Positions 37,420 to 46,090 of a stretch of DNA of 64,000 nucleotides are shown here, in pieces. The DNA lies in contig CANLZY010000015.1 of assembly GCA_947495685.1 (NCBI GenBank), positions 1-64,000 of the forward strand, in the 5' to 3' direction. Each line of letters begins with the position of its first letter. Positions within the stretch are counted from its first letter, which is position 1. The translations under genes and the position numbers were made by a program. The notes under the pieces are model-generated. The model saw nothing but the letters and a program-made list of their open reading frames with translations. It did not search any database and was not told the DNA's origin. This stretch comes from an uncultured Tropicimonas sp. (lineage in GTDB: Bacteria; Pseudomonadota; Alphaproteobacteria; Rhodobacterales; Rhodobacteraceae).

Positions 37420-37815
37420 TCAGAACAGATTGACGTTCCCGCACTCGACCTTGGTGGAGGCACCGCCGGTGTCACTGCAAATCCTCTTGCGGAGATCCCC
37501 GAGCGTGAACGCCGCGGACAGGGCACCTGGCGTTCCGGCCTGGCGAGGGTCGGAAAGAATTTCCGATGCCCTTGCGAGATCCTCCAGGATCTGGGTTGCG
37601 CCATCAAGATATTGCAATCGGCGCATCAGTTCGGGCGACACATGTGCCTGTTCGAGGATTTCGGACAAATCATGCTGGAAGGTCGCCAATTGACTTCCGA
37701 GAACGGACAGTTCACGCGCCATCCGGCCGATGATCTCTTCGGGGATCGATGTTGCACACACGGCTGTTCTATCCCGGGGGGATGATGACATTTCGTGGTC
37801 GATGGGATCCCTCAT
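37420..37815 (-). CDS. Small helical chemotaxis protein with DXXXQ motif (CheZ/CheT-like phosphatase candidate)
   Basis: A 131-residue protein, last gene of the minus-strand che operon; its ATG overlaps the cheY2 stop (ATGA). Residues about 24-90 are predicted helical (EEIIGRMARELSVLGSQLATFQHDLSEILEQ; SPELMRRLQYLDGATQILEDLARASEIL). The segment L-Q-Y-L-D-G-A-T-Q (Asp71, Gln75) has the D-X-X-X-Q arrangement of the CheZ active site (DFQDLTGQ in E. coli). Short DXXXQ proteins at the end of alphaproteobacterial che operons, such as CheT of Sinorhizobium, act as CheY-P phosphatases. Overall similarity to CheZ is weak, so the name is held back. The last 30 residues contain two cysteines and look disordered. 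Confidence 0.75.
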   Translation of the reverse strand: MRDPIDHEMSSSPRDRTAVCATSIPEEIIGRMARELSVLGSQLATFQHDLSEILEQAHVSPELMRRLQYLDGATQILEDLARASEILSDPRQAGTPGALSAAFTLGDLRKRICSDTGGASTKVECGNVNLF

Positions 37816-38198
37816 AGACGTCCGACCACGGCTTCGATACATTTCTGCAGGTCTGGCGGCGAAAACGGCTTCTTGATGAAGTTGTTCATTCCAAGCCTTT
37901 GGCCAGCTTCGATGATCGGACGTTCCGCCTTCCCTGTAATCAAGATGAACCCAGTAGACTTCAACTTGGGGTCCTGCCTCAAGGCCTGAAGCAGGTGCAG
38001 CCCATCCATGCCTGGCATGTTGTAGTCGGAAATGACAAGGTGCGCGGGCTTGCTGCCAAGCGCCGCCAGGGCGGATGCGCCGTCAGACGCGTGCTGGACG
38101 TTCCGGATTCCGAAGGCATCCAGCGCCTGAAGGATCAGGCCCCGGCTTGTCGACATGTCGTCCACGACCATGACATGGAGGAGGTCCCTGAGTGCCAA
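37812..38198 (-). CDS. cheY: CheY-type single-domain response regulator (TTG start)
   Basis: A 128-residue receiver domain: LHVMVVDDMSTSRGLI (acidic pair), VISDYNMPGMDG (phospho-Asp), ILITGKAE (Thr) and NNFIKKPFSP (Lys). No output domain. It should carry phosphate from CheA to the motor or act as a phosphate sink. Start: TTG at 38198, preceded by GGAAAGGAA and 4 bases after the cheR stop; no ATG or GTG fits before the first strand. Overlaps the DXXXQ gene by 4 bases. Confidence 0.92.
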   Translation of the reverse strand: MALRDLLHVMVVDDMSTSRGLILQALDAFGIRNVQHASDGASALAALGSKPAHLVISDYNMPGMDGLHLLQALRQDPKLKSTGFILITGKAERPIIEAGQRLGMNNFIKKPFSPPDLQKCIEAVVGRL

Positions 38199-38202
38199 TC
38201 GG

Positions 38203-39087
38203 CTATTCCTTTCCAGTGAACGCCGGATCTTCGCGGCGATAGGTTGTGGTTCCGCAAGACTTGAGCTCCGGAGCAAAGCGGGGGTCCAGCCTTTCCGAGT
38301 GGCCGAGGAAGACGTACCCTCCCGGCGCACAGGCATTTTGAAATCTTGGCCACAAGGTGTTTTGGGTATCCTGGGCGAAATAGATCACCACATTTCGGCA
38401 GAAGATTGCATCGAATTGCCCGCGCATGGGCCAAGCGGCGAGCAAGTTCAGCTCCCGGAACGAAACCAGTTTGCGCAATGTTGGAGAGACTTCAAAACAT
38501 CCCCTGTTCGGCAACGGCTTGAAGTGCTTCTCGCGTTGCTTCTGGCTCAGGGGTTTCAACTGTGCTTCGTCGTATTCGCCCACGCGCGCGGTCCGAAGGA
38601 TCTCGGGATCGATGTCGGTCGCAAGAATGCGGATGTCGAGGTTTGGCGCGTCGGGAATGCCTTCGAGAAGCACCATCGCCAACGAGTAGGGTTCTGGCCC
38701 GGAGGAGCACCCCGCAGACCAGAAACGCACCCGGCCGCCGGCCCGTGCGCGCAAAGCCAACTGGGGGAGAATATCACGGGCAACGGTGGAGAAATGATGC
38801 GGTTCGCGCAGGAAGCTCGTCACATTGGTCGTCAGAGTGCTGATCAGAAGGCGACGTTCGGTCTTTCCGTCCGCGCTCAATAGCAGATCGCAATAGTCCG
38901 ACCGTCGCACCATCCCAAGGGCCCGAAGACGCTTGGCGAGCCGTGCGAAGACCATCGGCGCCTTTTCCGGCGGAATCAGAAGGCCTGCGTCTTCATGAGC
39001 GATTCCGGCAAGCAGTTCGAATTCGCTCCTGGCTTTTCCAACCAACGGTGACCCAGGTGGCAGGTCCATTTGGCCAACGAAGCTCAT
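38203..39087 (-). CDS. cheR: Chemoreceptor methyltransferase CheR
   Basis: A 294-residue SAM-dependent methyltransferase. N-terminal helical domain with LISTLTTNVTSFLREPHHF, then the Rossmann fold with RFWSAGCSSGPEPYSLAM (SAM motif I), ILATDIDPEILRTARVGEY and FDAIFCRNVVIYF, and the beta-subdomain that in related CheR binds the receptor pentapeptide. It methylates receptor glutamates. ATGA overlap with cheW upstream; the plus-strand receptor in this locus ends in the matching docking peptide. Confidence 0.97.
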   Translation of the reverse strand: MSFVGQMDLPPGSPLVGKARSEFELLAGIAHEDAGLLIPPEKAPMVFARLAKRLRALGMVRRSDYCDLLLSADGKTERRLLISTLTTNVTSFLREPHHFSTVARDILPQLALRARAGGRVRFWSAGCSSGPEPYSLAMVLLEGIPDAPNLDIRILATDIDPEILRTARVGEYDEAQLKPLSQKQREKHFKPLPNRGCFEVSPTLRKLVSFRELNLLAAWPMRGQFDAIFCRNVVIYFAQDTQNTLWPRFQNACAPGGYVFLGHSERLDPRFAPELKSCGTTTYRREDPAFTGKE

Positions 39088-39554
39088 GCGGCGTCCTGCG
39101 ACGGATAGGGAAGTACGGCATCGAGATCGAGGATGCGGAGCATGGAGCCTTCAACGATTGTAAGGGATCTCACGAACCCCTGTCCTTCGTCGGCGGCCAT
39201 CTCGGGCGGGGGCTGCAAGTCCGATTCCGGAATTGCCAGAATATCGGAAACTGCGTCTACGAGAAGGCCAACGGTCTGATGACGGACCCTTGCAACGATG
39301 ATGACGTTTCGCTCGCATGCCTCGTTCACCGGAATGGCGAGGCGTCGGGCAAGGTCCACGATCGGCAAGACAGTACCGCGGAGGTTTATGACCCCACGGA
39401 CGTAATCGGCCGAATGCGGAAGCGGAGTCGGACGCGTCCAGCCGCGAATCTCGCGCACGGACATTATATCGACGGAGTATTCCTGTTCTCCGACGCGAAA
39501 GGAAAGAAGTTCGAGTTCTTTTGCGTCGCTGCGAACGGTGGCTTGATCGTTCAT
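39084..39554 (-). CDS. cheW: Chemotaxis adaptor CheW
   Basis: A 156-residue CheW-fold adaptor: LLSFRVGEQEYSVDIMSVREIRGW, YVRGVINLRGTVLPIVDLARRL and GLLVDAVSDILAIPE are family signatures. It couples CheA to receptors. Start: ATG at 39554 with AGGA about 10 bases upstream, 7 bases past the cheA stop; an in-frame TTG at 39572 is an alternative. Confidence 0.95.
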   Translation of the reverse strand: MNDQATVRSDAKELELLSFRVGEQEYSVDIMSVREIRGWTRPTPLPHSADYVRGVINLRGTVLPIVDLARRLAIPVNEACERNVIIVARVRHQTVGLLVDAVSDILAIPESDLQPPPEMAADEGQGFVRSLTIVEGSMLRILDLDAVLPYPSQDAA

Positions 39555-39561
39555 GGCTGGG

Positions 39562-41799
39562 TCATCCTGCAAGATCGAGACAAGTGTGAGGGATCCGGGT
39601 GCGGCCTTTGGCCGTGGTCATGAGATCGACTGGGTCGAGGATCAGCGCAATCCGGCCGTCCCCAAGTATGGTCGCTGCAGCGATGCCTGGGACATGGCCA
39701 TAGCTGTCCTGCAGGCCCTTTATGACGACCTGACGTTGCTCGTGAATTGTGTCCACGATCATGGCCGCCCGGACGCCGTCATCGGTGGTGATCAACAAGA
39801 CCACGCTGCCATTGTAGTCTGACAGCGGCTCCCGGTATCCGAGTTCCGCCCCCAGATCGAGTAACGGGACAAAATCGTCGCGAATTCGAAGGACCTGTGT
39901 TTCCGGTCCAAGTGTTCGCATGTCCTCCTTCCGCAGCATCAGGGTCTCGACGATGGCACCGAGAGGTACGACCAACGTCTCGTCGGCCGCACCAACCACC
40001 ATTCCGTCCAGAACCGCCAAGGTGAGCGGAAGGGAAATCGTGAACGTGGTGCCCGTTCCGGGGGTCGAACTGATGGCGACGCGGCCGCCAAGATCCTGGA
40101 TTGCGTTTCGAACGACATCCATCCCGACGCCGCGCCCCGACAGGTTGGAAACCTGCTTTGCAGTCGAGAAGCCGGGAAGGAACAGCAGGGCGTCGATTTC
40201 GGCATCCGAAAGCGTCTGGTTGGGCGAAATCAATTCCTTGGTTTCGGCGATTTCCCGGACGCGGGCACGATCGATACCGGGGCCATCGTCGCTGACCTCG
40301 ATGATGACGCGCCCGGATCGGTGCGCTGCCAACAAGGTGATGCACCCATCCTTGGGCTTTCCGGCGGCAATCCGGTCGTCCGCATTCTCCAGGCCGTGGT
40401 CGACGGCATTCCGGATCATGTGGGTCAAGGGGTCGGCGAGTCGTTCGATCACCGTCTTGTCGACTTCGGTTGTCTCGCCGACGGTCACCAGGCGGACGCT
40501 CTTGTCCAGACTCGCCGAGGATTCCCGAACAATGCGAGCCATTCTCTGGAACAGCGACTTTACTGGCTGCGCCCGGATCATCATGACGCTGTCCTGGATA
40601 TCGCGGGTCAATTGCATGAAATCTTCCAGGCCCTGCGCGACCGGAGAATTCGTCGGAATTCCGGATTCTGTCACGCTCTGCGACAGCATTGCCTGGTTGA
40701 TCACCAGTTCGCCCACCAGGTTCACGAGACGTTCGACCCGTTCCAGATCGACCCGAACGGTGGCGTTTGCCGCGACGGGCTTGGCGGCCGGGGTGGCCGG
40801 AGGTGTTGGCCTGATCGCCGCGGGCGGCAATGGCGCCTCGGCGGTGCTGACCGGGATGTCTGATGCACTGTCTGAATTGCTTGCGGTGGTCGGCTCCGCG
40901 GTTTCAGAGGCGACGAGCGTCAATCTGGATGGCATGAGGTCCGGCAGCGGAAATTCCGGGTTGGTGGTCTCGTCGATCGCGTCTTCCGGATCGGGTAGCG
41001 GTGGAAGCATGGGCAGCGTTGGCAAGAGCACGTCGGCGTCGCTGATGTTGCTGATCGTCAGGGCGCACAGCCCCTCGACAAAATCGAAGGTCTCTTCGAT
41101 ATCGTTCTCCGGGCGGTCTGTTTCCAGCCGGACTGTCCAGCCAAGGCAGGCATCCTCCGGGTCAAGGTCTTCGAGTGGCGGGACGGCCGAGACATCACAG
41201 TCGATTGTCGCGGTGCCCAATGCGGTCAGTGCGCGGATCAAATGGAGCGGTTCGTTGCCGGACTGGAACAGTTCCCGCACCGGGCGGAACTCGATCTCGA
41301 AGGTCGGCAGGCCGTCCACGGCACCTTCCGAGGTTGCGTCGAAATCCAGATCAAAGGCCAGGGCCATGGGCTGGAAGTCGGCAGCGTCAATTTCCTCTTC
41401 CTCCAGGGGGCCGGTCAGGGCCTCCAGTTCCTTCAATGTCGGTTCCACGGTTGCCGGATCGCTTTGAACGTCATCGCGGGAATTGCGAACGATGTCCTGC
41501 AGGATATCGGCGGCGCGCATGAACAGCAGGATGGCATCGTGTTCGGGGGCGATCCGTCCACCGCGCACTTCGTCGAGGACGGTCTCGTACCGGTGCGCGA
41601 ATTTTACAAGGTCCTCGAGGCCGAATGCCCCCGCGCCGCCTTTGATGGAATGTACCGCGCGGAAGCAGACATTGACGGTCTCTGCGTCCGTGTCACCACT
41701 GTCGATCTGGGTCAGCCCATCCTGAAGCGCTTCGAGCAATTCGTCGCATTCGACAAAGAACGAGGCGCGGATTTCGGCCATAGGGTCCGGTGAGGTCAT
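39562..41799 (-). CDS. cheA: Chemotaxis histidine kinase CheA
   Basis: A 745-residue kinase. P1 Hpt domain with phospho-His50 (CFRAVHSIKGGAGAFGLEDL), a long acidic and Pro/Ala-rich P2/linker region (about 110-340), P3 dimerisation helices (VRVDLERVERLVNLVGELVINQAML), P4 ATPase (HMIRNAVDHGLENADDR, ISDDGPGIDRARV, LSGRGVGMDVVRNAIQ) and P5 CheW-like domain. It phosphorylates CheY and CheB under receptor control. Start: ATG at 41799 with GGAG seven bases upstream, overlapping the cheY stop. Confidence 0.97.
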   Translation of the reverse strand: MTSPDPMAEIRASFFVECDELLEALQDGLTQIDSGDTDAETVNVCFRAVHSIKGGAGAFGLEDLVKFAHRYETVLDEVRGGRIAPEHDAILLFMRAADILQDIVRNSRDDVQSDPATVEPTLKELEALTGPLEEEEIDAADFQPMALAFDLDFDATSEGAVDGLPTFEIEFRPVRELFQSGNEPLHLIRALTALGTATIDCDVSAVPPLEDLDPEDACLGWTVRLETDRPENDIEETFDFVEGLCALTISNISDADVLLPTLPMLPPLPDPEDAIDETTNPEFPLPDLMPSRLTLVASETAEPTTASNSDSASDIPVSTAEAPLPPAAIRPTPPATPAAKPVAANATVRVDLERVERLVNLVGELVINQAMLSQSVTESGIPTNSPVAQGLEDFMQLTRDIQDSVMMIRAQPVKSLFQRMARIVRESSASLDKSVRLVTVGETTEVDKTVIERLADPLTHMIRNAVDHGLENADDRIAAGKPKDGCITLLAAHRSGRVIIEVSDDGPGIDRARVREIAETKELISPNQTLSDAEIDALLFLPGFSTAKQVSNLSGRGVGMDVVRNAIQDLGGRVAISSTPGTGTTFTISLPLTLAVLDGMVVGAADETLVVPLGAIVETLMLRKEDMRTLGPETQVLRIRDDFVPLLDLGAELGYREPLSDYNGSVVLLITTDDGVRAAMIVDTIHEQRQVVIKGLQDSYGHVPGIAAATILGDGRIALILDPVDLMTTAKGRTRIPHTCLDLAG

Positions 41800-42176
41800 G
41801 TCGTTGCTCCCGGTCCGGCGACCATGTGCAGGGCGCGGACCAACTTGTCCGGGTCAAAGGGCTTGACGATCCAACCCGTGGCGCCAGCGGCGCGGGCGCG
41901 CGCCTTCAACTCCGGGGCGCTTTCGGTGGTCAGCACAAGGATCGGCGTTGCCCGATGACGTTCCTGATCGCGCACGGCCTCGATGAAGCCGAACCCATCC
42001 AGACGGGGCATATTGATGTCGGTGATGATTGCGTCGGGTTCCAGATCGCTCAGAACCTCCAGGCCATGTACGCCGTCCTCTGCCAGGCTTGGGCAGAACC
42101 CGGCCTGGGTCAGGGCAAGTCGCAGCATGTCCCGGATTGTGCGGCTGTCGTCGACGGCCAGAATGCTCAATGTCAT
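41796..42176 (-). CDS. cheY: CheY-type single-domain response regulator
   Basis: A 126-residue receiver: LSILAVDDSRTIRDMLRLAL, AIITDINMPRLDGFGFI (phospho-Asp), LVLTTESAPELKARARAAGATGW (Thr) and IVKPFDPDKL (Lys). Start: ATG at 42176, 4 bases after the STAS gene stop. ATGA overlap with cheA. One of two cheY genes in the operon, with the second at 37812. Confidence 0.94.
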   Translation of the reverse strand: MTLSILAVDDSRTIRDMLRLALTQAGFCPSLAEDGVHGLEVLSDLEPDAIITDINMPRLDGFGFIEAVRDQERHRATPILVLTTESAPELKARARAAGATGWIVKPFDPDKLVRALHMVAGPGATT

Positions 42177-42180
42177 GGGG

Positions 42181-42462
42181 TTACTGCTCCGAACTCGAGG
42201 CACAGAGCGCGTCCGGTGAGACACCGAACACAACGAGTTGCTCTATCATTGCATCTGAGGGGTCCGACAGGGTCAGGCCGTTGCCGTCCGACGCCCAGGT
42301 CTTGCTGGCCGCCAGAAGAACCTGCAGACCCGGCGTTCCCAACTGGGAGACATCAGAAGCTCGCAATATCAGGGCATTGCCACGTTCTGACAGAATCGCC
42401 TGCGCAAGTGGCGCGGCAGCACGCAGGTCTATGCGTGCAGGTAAGGAAATCTCGGCGCTCAT
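42181..42462 (-). CDS. STAS-domain protein at the head of the che operon
   Basis: A 93-residue STAS-fold protein (SLPARIDLRAAAPLAQAIL; NALILRASDVSQLGTPGLQVLLAASKTWASDGNGLTL). The position normally held by the phosphorylatable Ser in anti-sigma-factor antagonists is within 'QLGTPGLQ', where a Thr is present. First gene of the STAS-cheY-cheA-cheW-cheR-cheY2 operon, as in other alphaproteobacterial che clusters where such proteins bind CheA. Its target is not known here. Confidence 0.85.
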   Translation of the reverse strand: MSAEISLPARIDLRAAAPLAQAILSERGNALILRASDVSQLGTPGLQVLLAASKTWASDGNGLTLSDPSDAMIEQLVVFGVSPDALCASSSEQ

Positions 42463-42504
42463 ATCGCGCCCCGCCGCAGGAAAACAGGATCCGGCACTTT
42501 TTCC

Positions 42505-42531
42505 CCCTTGTCATGGTCTACCTGACAAGGG
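42505..42531. promoter_or_regulatory. Perfect 9-bp inverted repeat upstream of the che operon
   Basis: CCCTTGTCA (42505-42513), 9-base spacer, TGACAAGGG (42523-42531), 43 bases before the STAS start codon and between it and glk. There is no T-run, so an operator or a rho-independent-like end of glk transcripts are both possible; the dyad symmetry favours a regulator site. Confidence 0.5.
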
Positions 42532-42575
42532 CTTAAGTGCTGCCGGTTAACATGTCGTTTCGCCGGTCGAAAATC

Positions 42576-43544
42576 TTAGGCGAAGTCGAGAAGTGCCTGC
42601 AAATGAAGGGCCATTCCGGTCAGGGCAGCATTGTCATCCGACACGACGGTCACCGGAAACTGGCCGAGAAAATCGGAAAACCGCCCCTTGTCATACATTG
42701 CCTGCGCGAAATCCATCTCCACCAGGTAAGGCGCCATGGCCCGCGCGACGCCCCCGATCAGGAAGATCCCGCCAAAGGGCAGCTGTGTCAGGGCCAGATC
42801 CCCGGCCACGGCACCGATCAGCCGGGCAAACAGGGCTGCGGCCTGCCGGCACAGCGGATCGCCGTCTGCCACGGCGGTCATGATCTGCTTGCCTTTCAGG
42901 GTTGCCTGCTCCGGAGTGCCGGCCTCGATGCAGACGAACTGATGCAGGGCCACCAAGCCACGCCCGGACAATGCGTCCTCGACAGCGGCAAAGCCATGAT
43001 CCCGTTCCAGGAACCGGGCAAGGCGCATGTCCTGATCGCTGCGAATGGGCAACGAGACATGACCGCTTTCGGATGGTGGCACAAAGCGTCCTGCGGGCGT
43101 TGTAAAAACCGGTGCGGCGTTGAAACCGGTACCAATGCCAATCACCAATTGCGTCGCCTCCAGCCGTGGCGGCGGCCCGGCGATGACCGGAAACAGCGCC
43201 TCGGCGGGGATGTGGCCAAGCGCGTGGCCTTGCGCCTGAAGGTCGTTCATCACAGTCACCGTACGCGCACCGGTGGCCCCGGCGAGCGTGTGGGTGTCCA
43301 GCGTCCAGTCGAGATTTGTCAGCGTGCCGACGCCATCGCGTACCGGGCCAGCCATGGCAAGGCAGGCGGCGGCGGGCGTTTCGGTTCCGGTTTCGGCCAT
43401 GTAGCGATGCAGCACCGGCTCCAGCGCATCGAAGTCCGAATTGGGATAATGGCGCACGGAGCCGTGGATGACCTTGCCGGCCTTGGACAGGGCGACGCGT
43501 GTGTTGGTGCCACCGATATCGGCGAGGAGCGAGGGAGCATTCAT
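42576..43544 (-). CDS. glk: Glucokinase
   Basis: A 322-residue ROK-independent (Glk, GlcK group A) glucokinase: LLADIGGTNTRVALS (ATP-binding), TVMNDLQAQGHAL, VIGIGTGFNAAP, ESGHVSLP, EDALSGRGL and GGIFLIGGVARAMAPY. It phosphorylates the glucose released by AglA and the GH1 enzyme. It follows the GH1 gene by 10 bases, so the two are one transcript with aglR. Confidence 0.95.
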   Translation of the reverse strand: MNAPSLLADIGGTNTRVALSKAGKVIHGSVRHYPNSDFDALEPVLHRYMAETGTETPAAACLAMAGPVRDGVGTLTNLDWTLDTHTLAGATGARTVTVMNDLQAQGHALGHIPAEALFPVIAGPPPRLEATQLVIGIGTGFNAAPVFTTPAGRFVPPSESGHVSLPIRSDQDMRLARFLERDHGFAAVEDALSGRGLVALHQFVCIEAGTPEQATLKGKQIMTAVADGDPLCRQAAALFARLIGAVAGDLALTQLPFGGIFLIGGVARAMAPYLVEMDFAQAMYDKGRFSDFLGQFPVTVVSDDNAALTGMALHLQALLDFA

Positions 43545-43554
43545 CTGTCGGGCC

Positions 43555-44874
43555 TCAGCTGGCTAGGGCGGATTTCAGGGCAAGGTACGAGTCTTTCGGC
43601 GTACGCTTCAGCGTGTCGAAATCCACATGTACCAGTCCAAAGCGTTTTTCATACCCCAGAGCCCATTCGTAATTGTCCATCAGCGACCAGACGAAATAGC
43701 CCTTCAAGGGCACGCCTTCGACGATCGCCTGTTTGGCGGCGTCGAAATGGCGGGCCAGGTAGTCGATCCGCTCCGGATCGTGCACCGCGCCATCGACCAC
43801 CACATCGGGGTTCGCCATGCCGTTTTCGGTCACATAGAGTGGCAGGTCGCCCGAGAAATCGGTGTGGCACCGGCGCAGGAAATGCAGCAAACCCTCCGGG
43901 TAGATCTCCCAACCCATCTGGGTCTTGGGCAAGGGTCCCTCGACGGATTTCAGTGCTGGCCAGGGGCCGGGATCGGCGGCAATGATTTCGCGGGTGTAGT
44001 AGTTGACACCGAGCCAGTCGACCGGCGTGCCGATCACGTCGAAATCGTTCTGCCATCCCTCCGGGAGGTACTTTTCGAACGCTGTCACGATGCGCTCCGG
44101 GTATTTCTTGTGGAACAGGCCCGACATGAAGAAGTTGTTGTAGTGGTCGTCGAAGGTGGCGGCTGCCTCGACGTCTTCGGGCGACTTGCTTGCCGGCTGC
44201 GCGTAGGTGAAGTTGCAGACGGCGCCGATCTGGTCGATCCCCATTGCCCGCAAGGCCTGCGTGGCAGTGCCATGGGCCAGCAGCACATGGTGCATGGCCC
44301 GTGCGGTGGCGCGGATGTCCCGTACACCGGGCGCGTGCACGCCCATGAAATGGCTGAGGAAGCTGACGCACCACAACTCGTTGATCGTCGCCGTCTTCCA
44401 GATCCGATCACCAAGCCGCCCCATCAGGACTTCGGCATAGTCTGCAAACCATTTGGCCACGTCCCGATTGCGCCAGCCCCCCTGATCGGCCAGCGCCGAG
44501 GGCAGTTCCCAATGGTACAGGGTCAGCATAGGGTCGATGCCACGCTCCAGCATGCCGTCCACAAGCTTGTCATAGAAATCGAGGCCCTCCTGGTTAACCT
44601 GGCCCCGCCCTTCTGGCAGTACACGCGCCCAGGACGCCGAAAACCGGTACCCATCAAACCCACCGTCGCGGATCAGGTCCAGATCCTCGGGCCATCGGTG
44701 AAAATGATCGCATGCCACAGCGCCATCCTCGGCGCGCACAACGTTGCCGGGGGTGGCGGCGAAATCGTCCCAATGGGTCGGGCCGGCCCCGCCAAACCCA
44801 TGGCCTTCGATCTGGTAGGCGGCGGTCGAGGCGCCAAACAGGAAACCATCGGGAAAATCGCTGCGCTTGTACAT
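43555..44874 (-). CDS. bglA: GH1 family beta-glucosidase
   Basis: A 439-residue glycoside hydrolase family 1 enzyme. Acid/base Glu166 in TINELW and nucleophile Glu350 in LYVTENGMA, with the opening FLFGASTAAYQIEG and the closing WSLMDNYEWALGY typical of the family. No signal peptide, so cytoplasmic. It cleaves beta-glucosides or related disaccharides. Lies between aglR (11 bases) and glk (10 bases). Confidence 0.94.
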   Translation of the reverse strand: MYKRSDFPDGFLFGASTAAYQIEGHGFGGAGPTHWDDFAATPGNVVRAEDGAVACDHFHRWPEDLDLIRDGGFDGYRFSASWARVLPEGRGQVNQEGLDFYDKLVDGMLERGIDPMLTLYHWELPSALADQGGWRNRDVAKWFADYAEVLMGRLGDRIWKTATINELWCVSFLSHFMGVHAPGVRDIRATARAMHHVLLAHGTATQALRAMGIDQIGAVCNFTYAQPASKSPEDVEAAATFDDHYNNFFMSGLFHKKYPERIVTAFEKYLPEGWQNDFDVIGTPVDWLGVNYYTREIIAADPGPWPALKSVEGPLPKTQMGWEIYPEGLLHFLRRCHTDFSGDLPLYVTENGMANPDVVVDGAVHDPERIDYLARHFDAAKQAIVEGVPLKGYFVWSLMDNYEWALGYEKRFGLVHVDFDTLKRTPKDSYLALKSALAS

Positions 44875-44885
44875 GGCGGGGGTCC

Positions 44886-45917
44886 TTAGTGGGTGGGGGC
44901 CGGCCCGGTCGAGGGACCGATGATAAGGGAAGCCTGAAGCTTGGTGTGGAACGGTGCGGTGCGCGAGCCGTCGATCAGGCCCAGGAGCATCTCGGCGCAG
45001 ATATTGCCCGCCTGGCGGACCGGAGACCGGGTGGCGGTGAAGATCGGTGCCTCGGGCGTGCCGTTGGGCAGGTAGGACAGATCGTCGTCATGGGTGACAA
45101 CCGAAACATCGCGTCCCATTTTCAACCCGCGGTTCTCGATGGCGCGATGCGCGCCCATCGCCACCAGCAGCGACGACACGAGAAACGCGGTCGGCGGGTT
45201 CGGCAACGCCAGCATCTGGTTGGCCGAGGCGAAGCCATAGCTTTCGGTCATCATCGCACTGGCCATCAGGGCAGGGTCCGTCTTCAGCCCGCGTTCGGAC
45301 AGTGCATCCAGGAAGCCGTCGCGCCGACGGTGCGCAAAATCCATCGCCTCCAACCCGTTCAGCAGGGCGATCCGCCGGTGGCCAAGGTCGAGCAGGTGGC
45401 AGGTGGCATCGTGGAACGCATGGCGATTGTCCATGTCCATCCAGCAATACCCCTCGTCGTGATCCGACACCCGACCATGCACCACGAACGGCATTCCCAA
45501 CCCCTTGAGCAGCGCGATCCGGCTGTCACCGGTCAGCGGCGCCTGCATGATCATACCGTCGACCCGTCCCTTGGACAGCATCGAGCGATAGACCGTGGTC
45601 TGGTCCTCTTCCTTGACCAGGGACAGCACGATGTCAAAGCCGCGGGTCGAGAGGGTTTCGCCCGCCCCGGCAACGAAATCGGCGAACACGGGGTTCACGA
45701 TCTCCTGTCGGGCGGTCATTGGAAGCACGAGCCCCACGGCCATCGCCTTGCCTGTCGCCAGCGACCGGGCTCGGCTGTCGGGGCGATAGCCGGAGCTTAT
45801 GGCGGCCTCCTGCACTCGCTGCCGGGTGGCTTCGGAGACTTCCGGATATCCATTGAGGGCGCGGCTGACAGTGGTCTGGCTGAGCCCAAGGCTGGCCGCG
45901 AGGTCTTTGAGGTTCAT
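44886..45917 (-). CDS. aglR: LacI-family regulator of the alpha-glucoside operon
   Basis: A 343-residue LacI/GalR regulator. HTH MNLKDLAASLGLSQTTVSRALNGYPEVSEATRQRV, hinge helix (SRARSLATGKA), and a periplasmic-binding-like sugar domain (AVGLVLPM, FDIVLSLVKEED, GLGMPFVVHGRV, RRIALLNGL). It should repress the divergent agl operon until sugar binds. Start: ATG at 45917 at the HTH; a longer frame reaches 46001. Adjacent to palindromic sites at 45972 and 46091. Confidence 0.93.
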   Translation of the reverse strand: MNLKDLAASLGLSQTTVSRALNGYPEVSEATRQRVQEAAISSGYRPDSRARSLATGKAMAVGLVLPMTARQEIVNPVFADFVAGAGETLSTRGFDIVLSLVKEEDQTTVYRSMLSKGRVDGMIMQAPLTGDSRIALLKGLGMPFVVHGRVSDHDEGYCWMDMDNRHAFHDATCHLLDLGHRRIALLNGLEAMDFAHRRRDGFLDALSERGLKTDPALMASAMMTESYGFASANQMLALPNPPTAFLVSSLLVAMGAHRAIENRGLKMGRDVSVVTHDDDLSYLPNGTPEAPIFTATRSPVRQAGNICAEMLLGLIDGSRTAPFHTKLQASLIIGPSTGPAPTH

Positions 45918-45971
45918 TTGCACCGAGTCCGGCTTTTGGGCTGGAACGTTACGCTGCCATCTGCCGGCAGT

Positions 45972-45983
45972 CAAAGGGCTTTG
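45972..45983. promoter_or_regulatory. Second AglR-type operator half-perfect site
   Basis: CAAAGGGCTTTG, a 12-base dyad that differs from the aglE operator core CAAAGCGCTTTG at one base, 55 bases upstream of the aglR start codon. Suggests autoregulation of aglR. Confidence 0.55.
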
Positions 45984-46054
45984 GGTCCAAAAAATGTGCA
46001 ATCTGGAAAGATTTTTTCCGCGTCATTCGAAAATTTGCGCGTAACCTGTACGCG

Positions 46055-46083
46055 TTGACAGACTGCGGGCGAGAGTCTAGGTG
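46055..46083 (+). promoter_or_regulatory. Candidate aglE promoter
   Basis: TTGACA (46055-46060), 17-base spacer, TAGGTG (46078-46083). The -35 is perfect, the -10 weak. The operator palindrome starts 8 bases downstream, where transcription should begin. Confidence 0.45.
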
Positions 46084-46090
46084 AGTCGTG

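Noticed and set aside
42505-42531. Calling the inverted repeat an intrinsic terminator of glk
   Set aside because: No U-tract follows on the minus strand; listed as a regulatory dyad instead.
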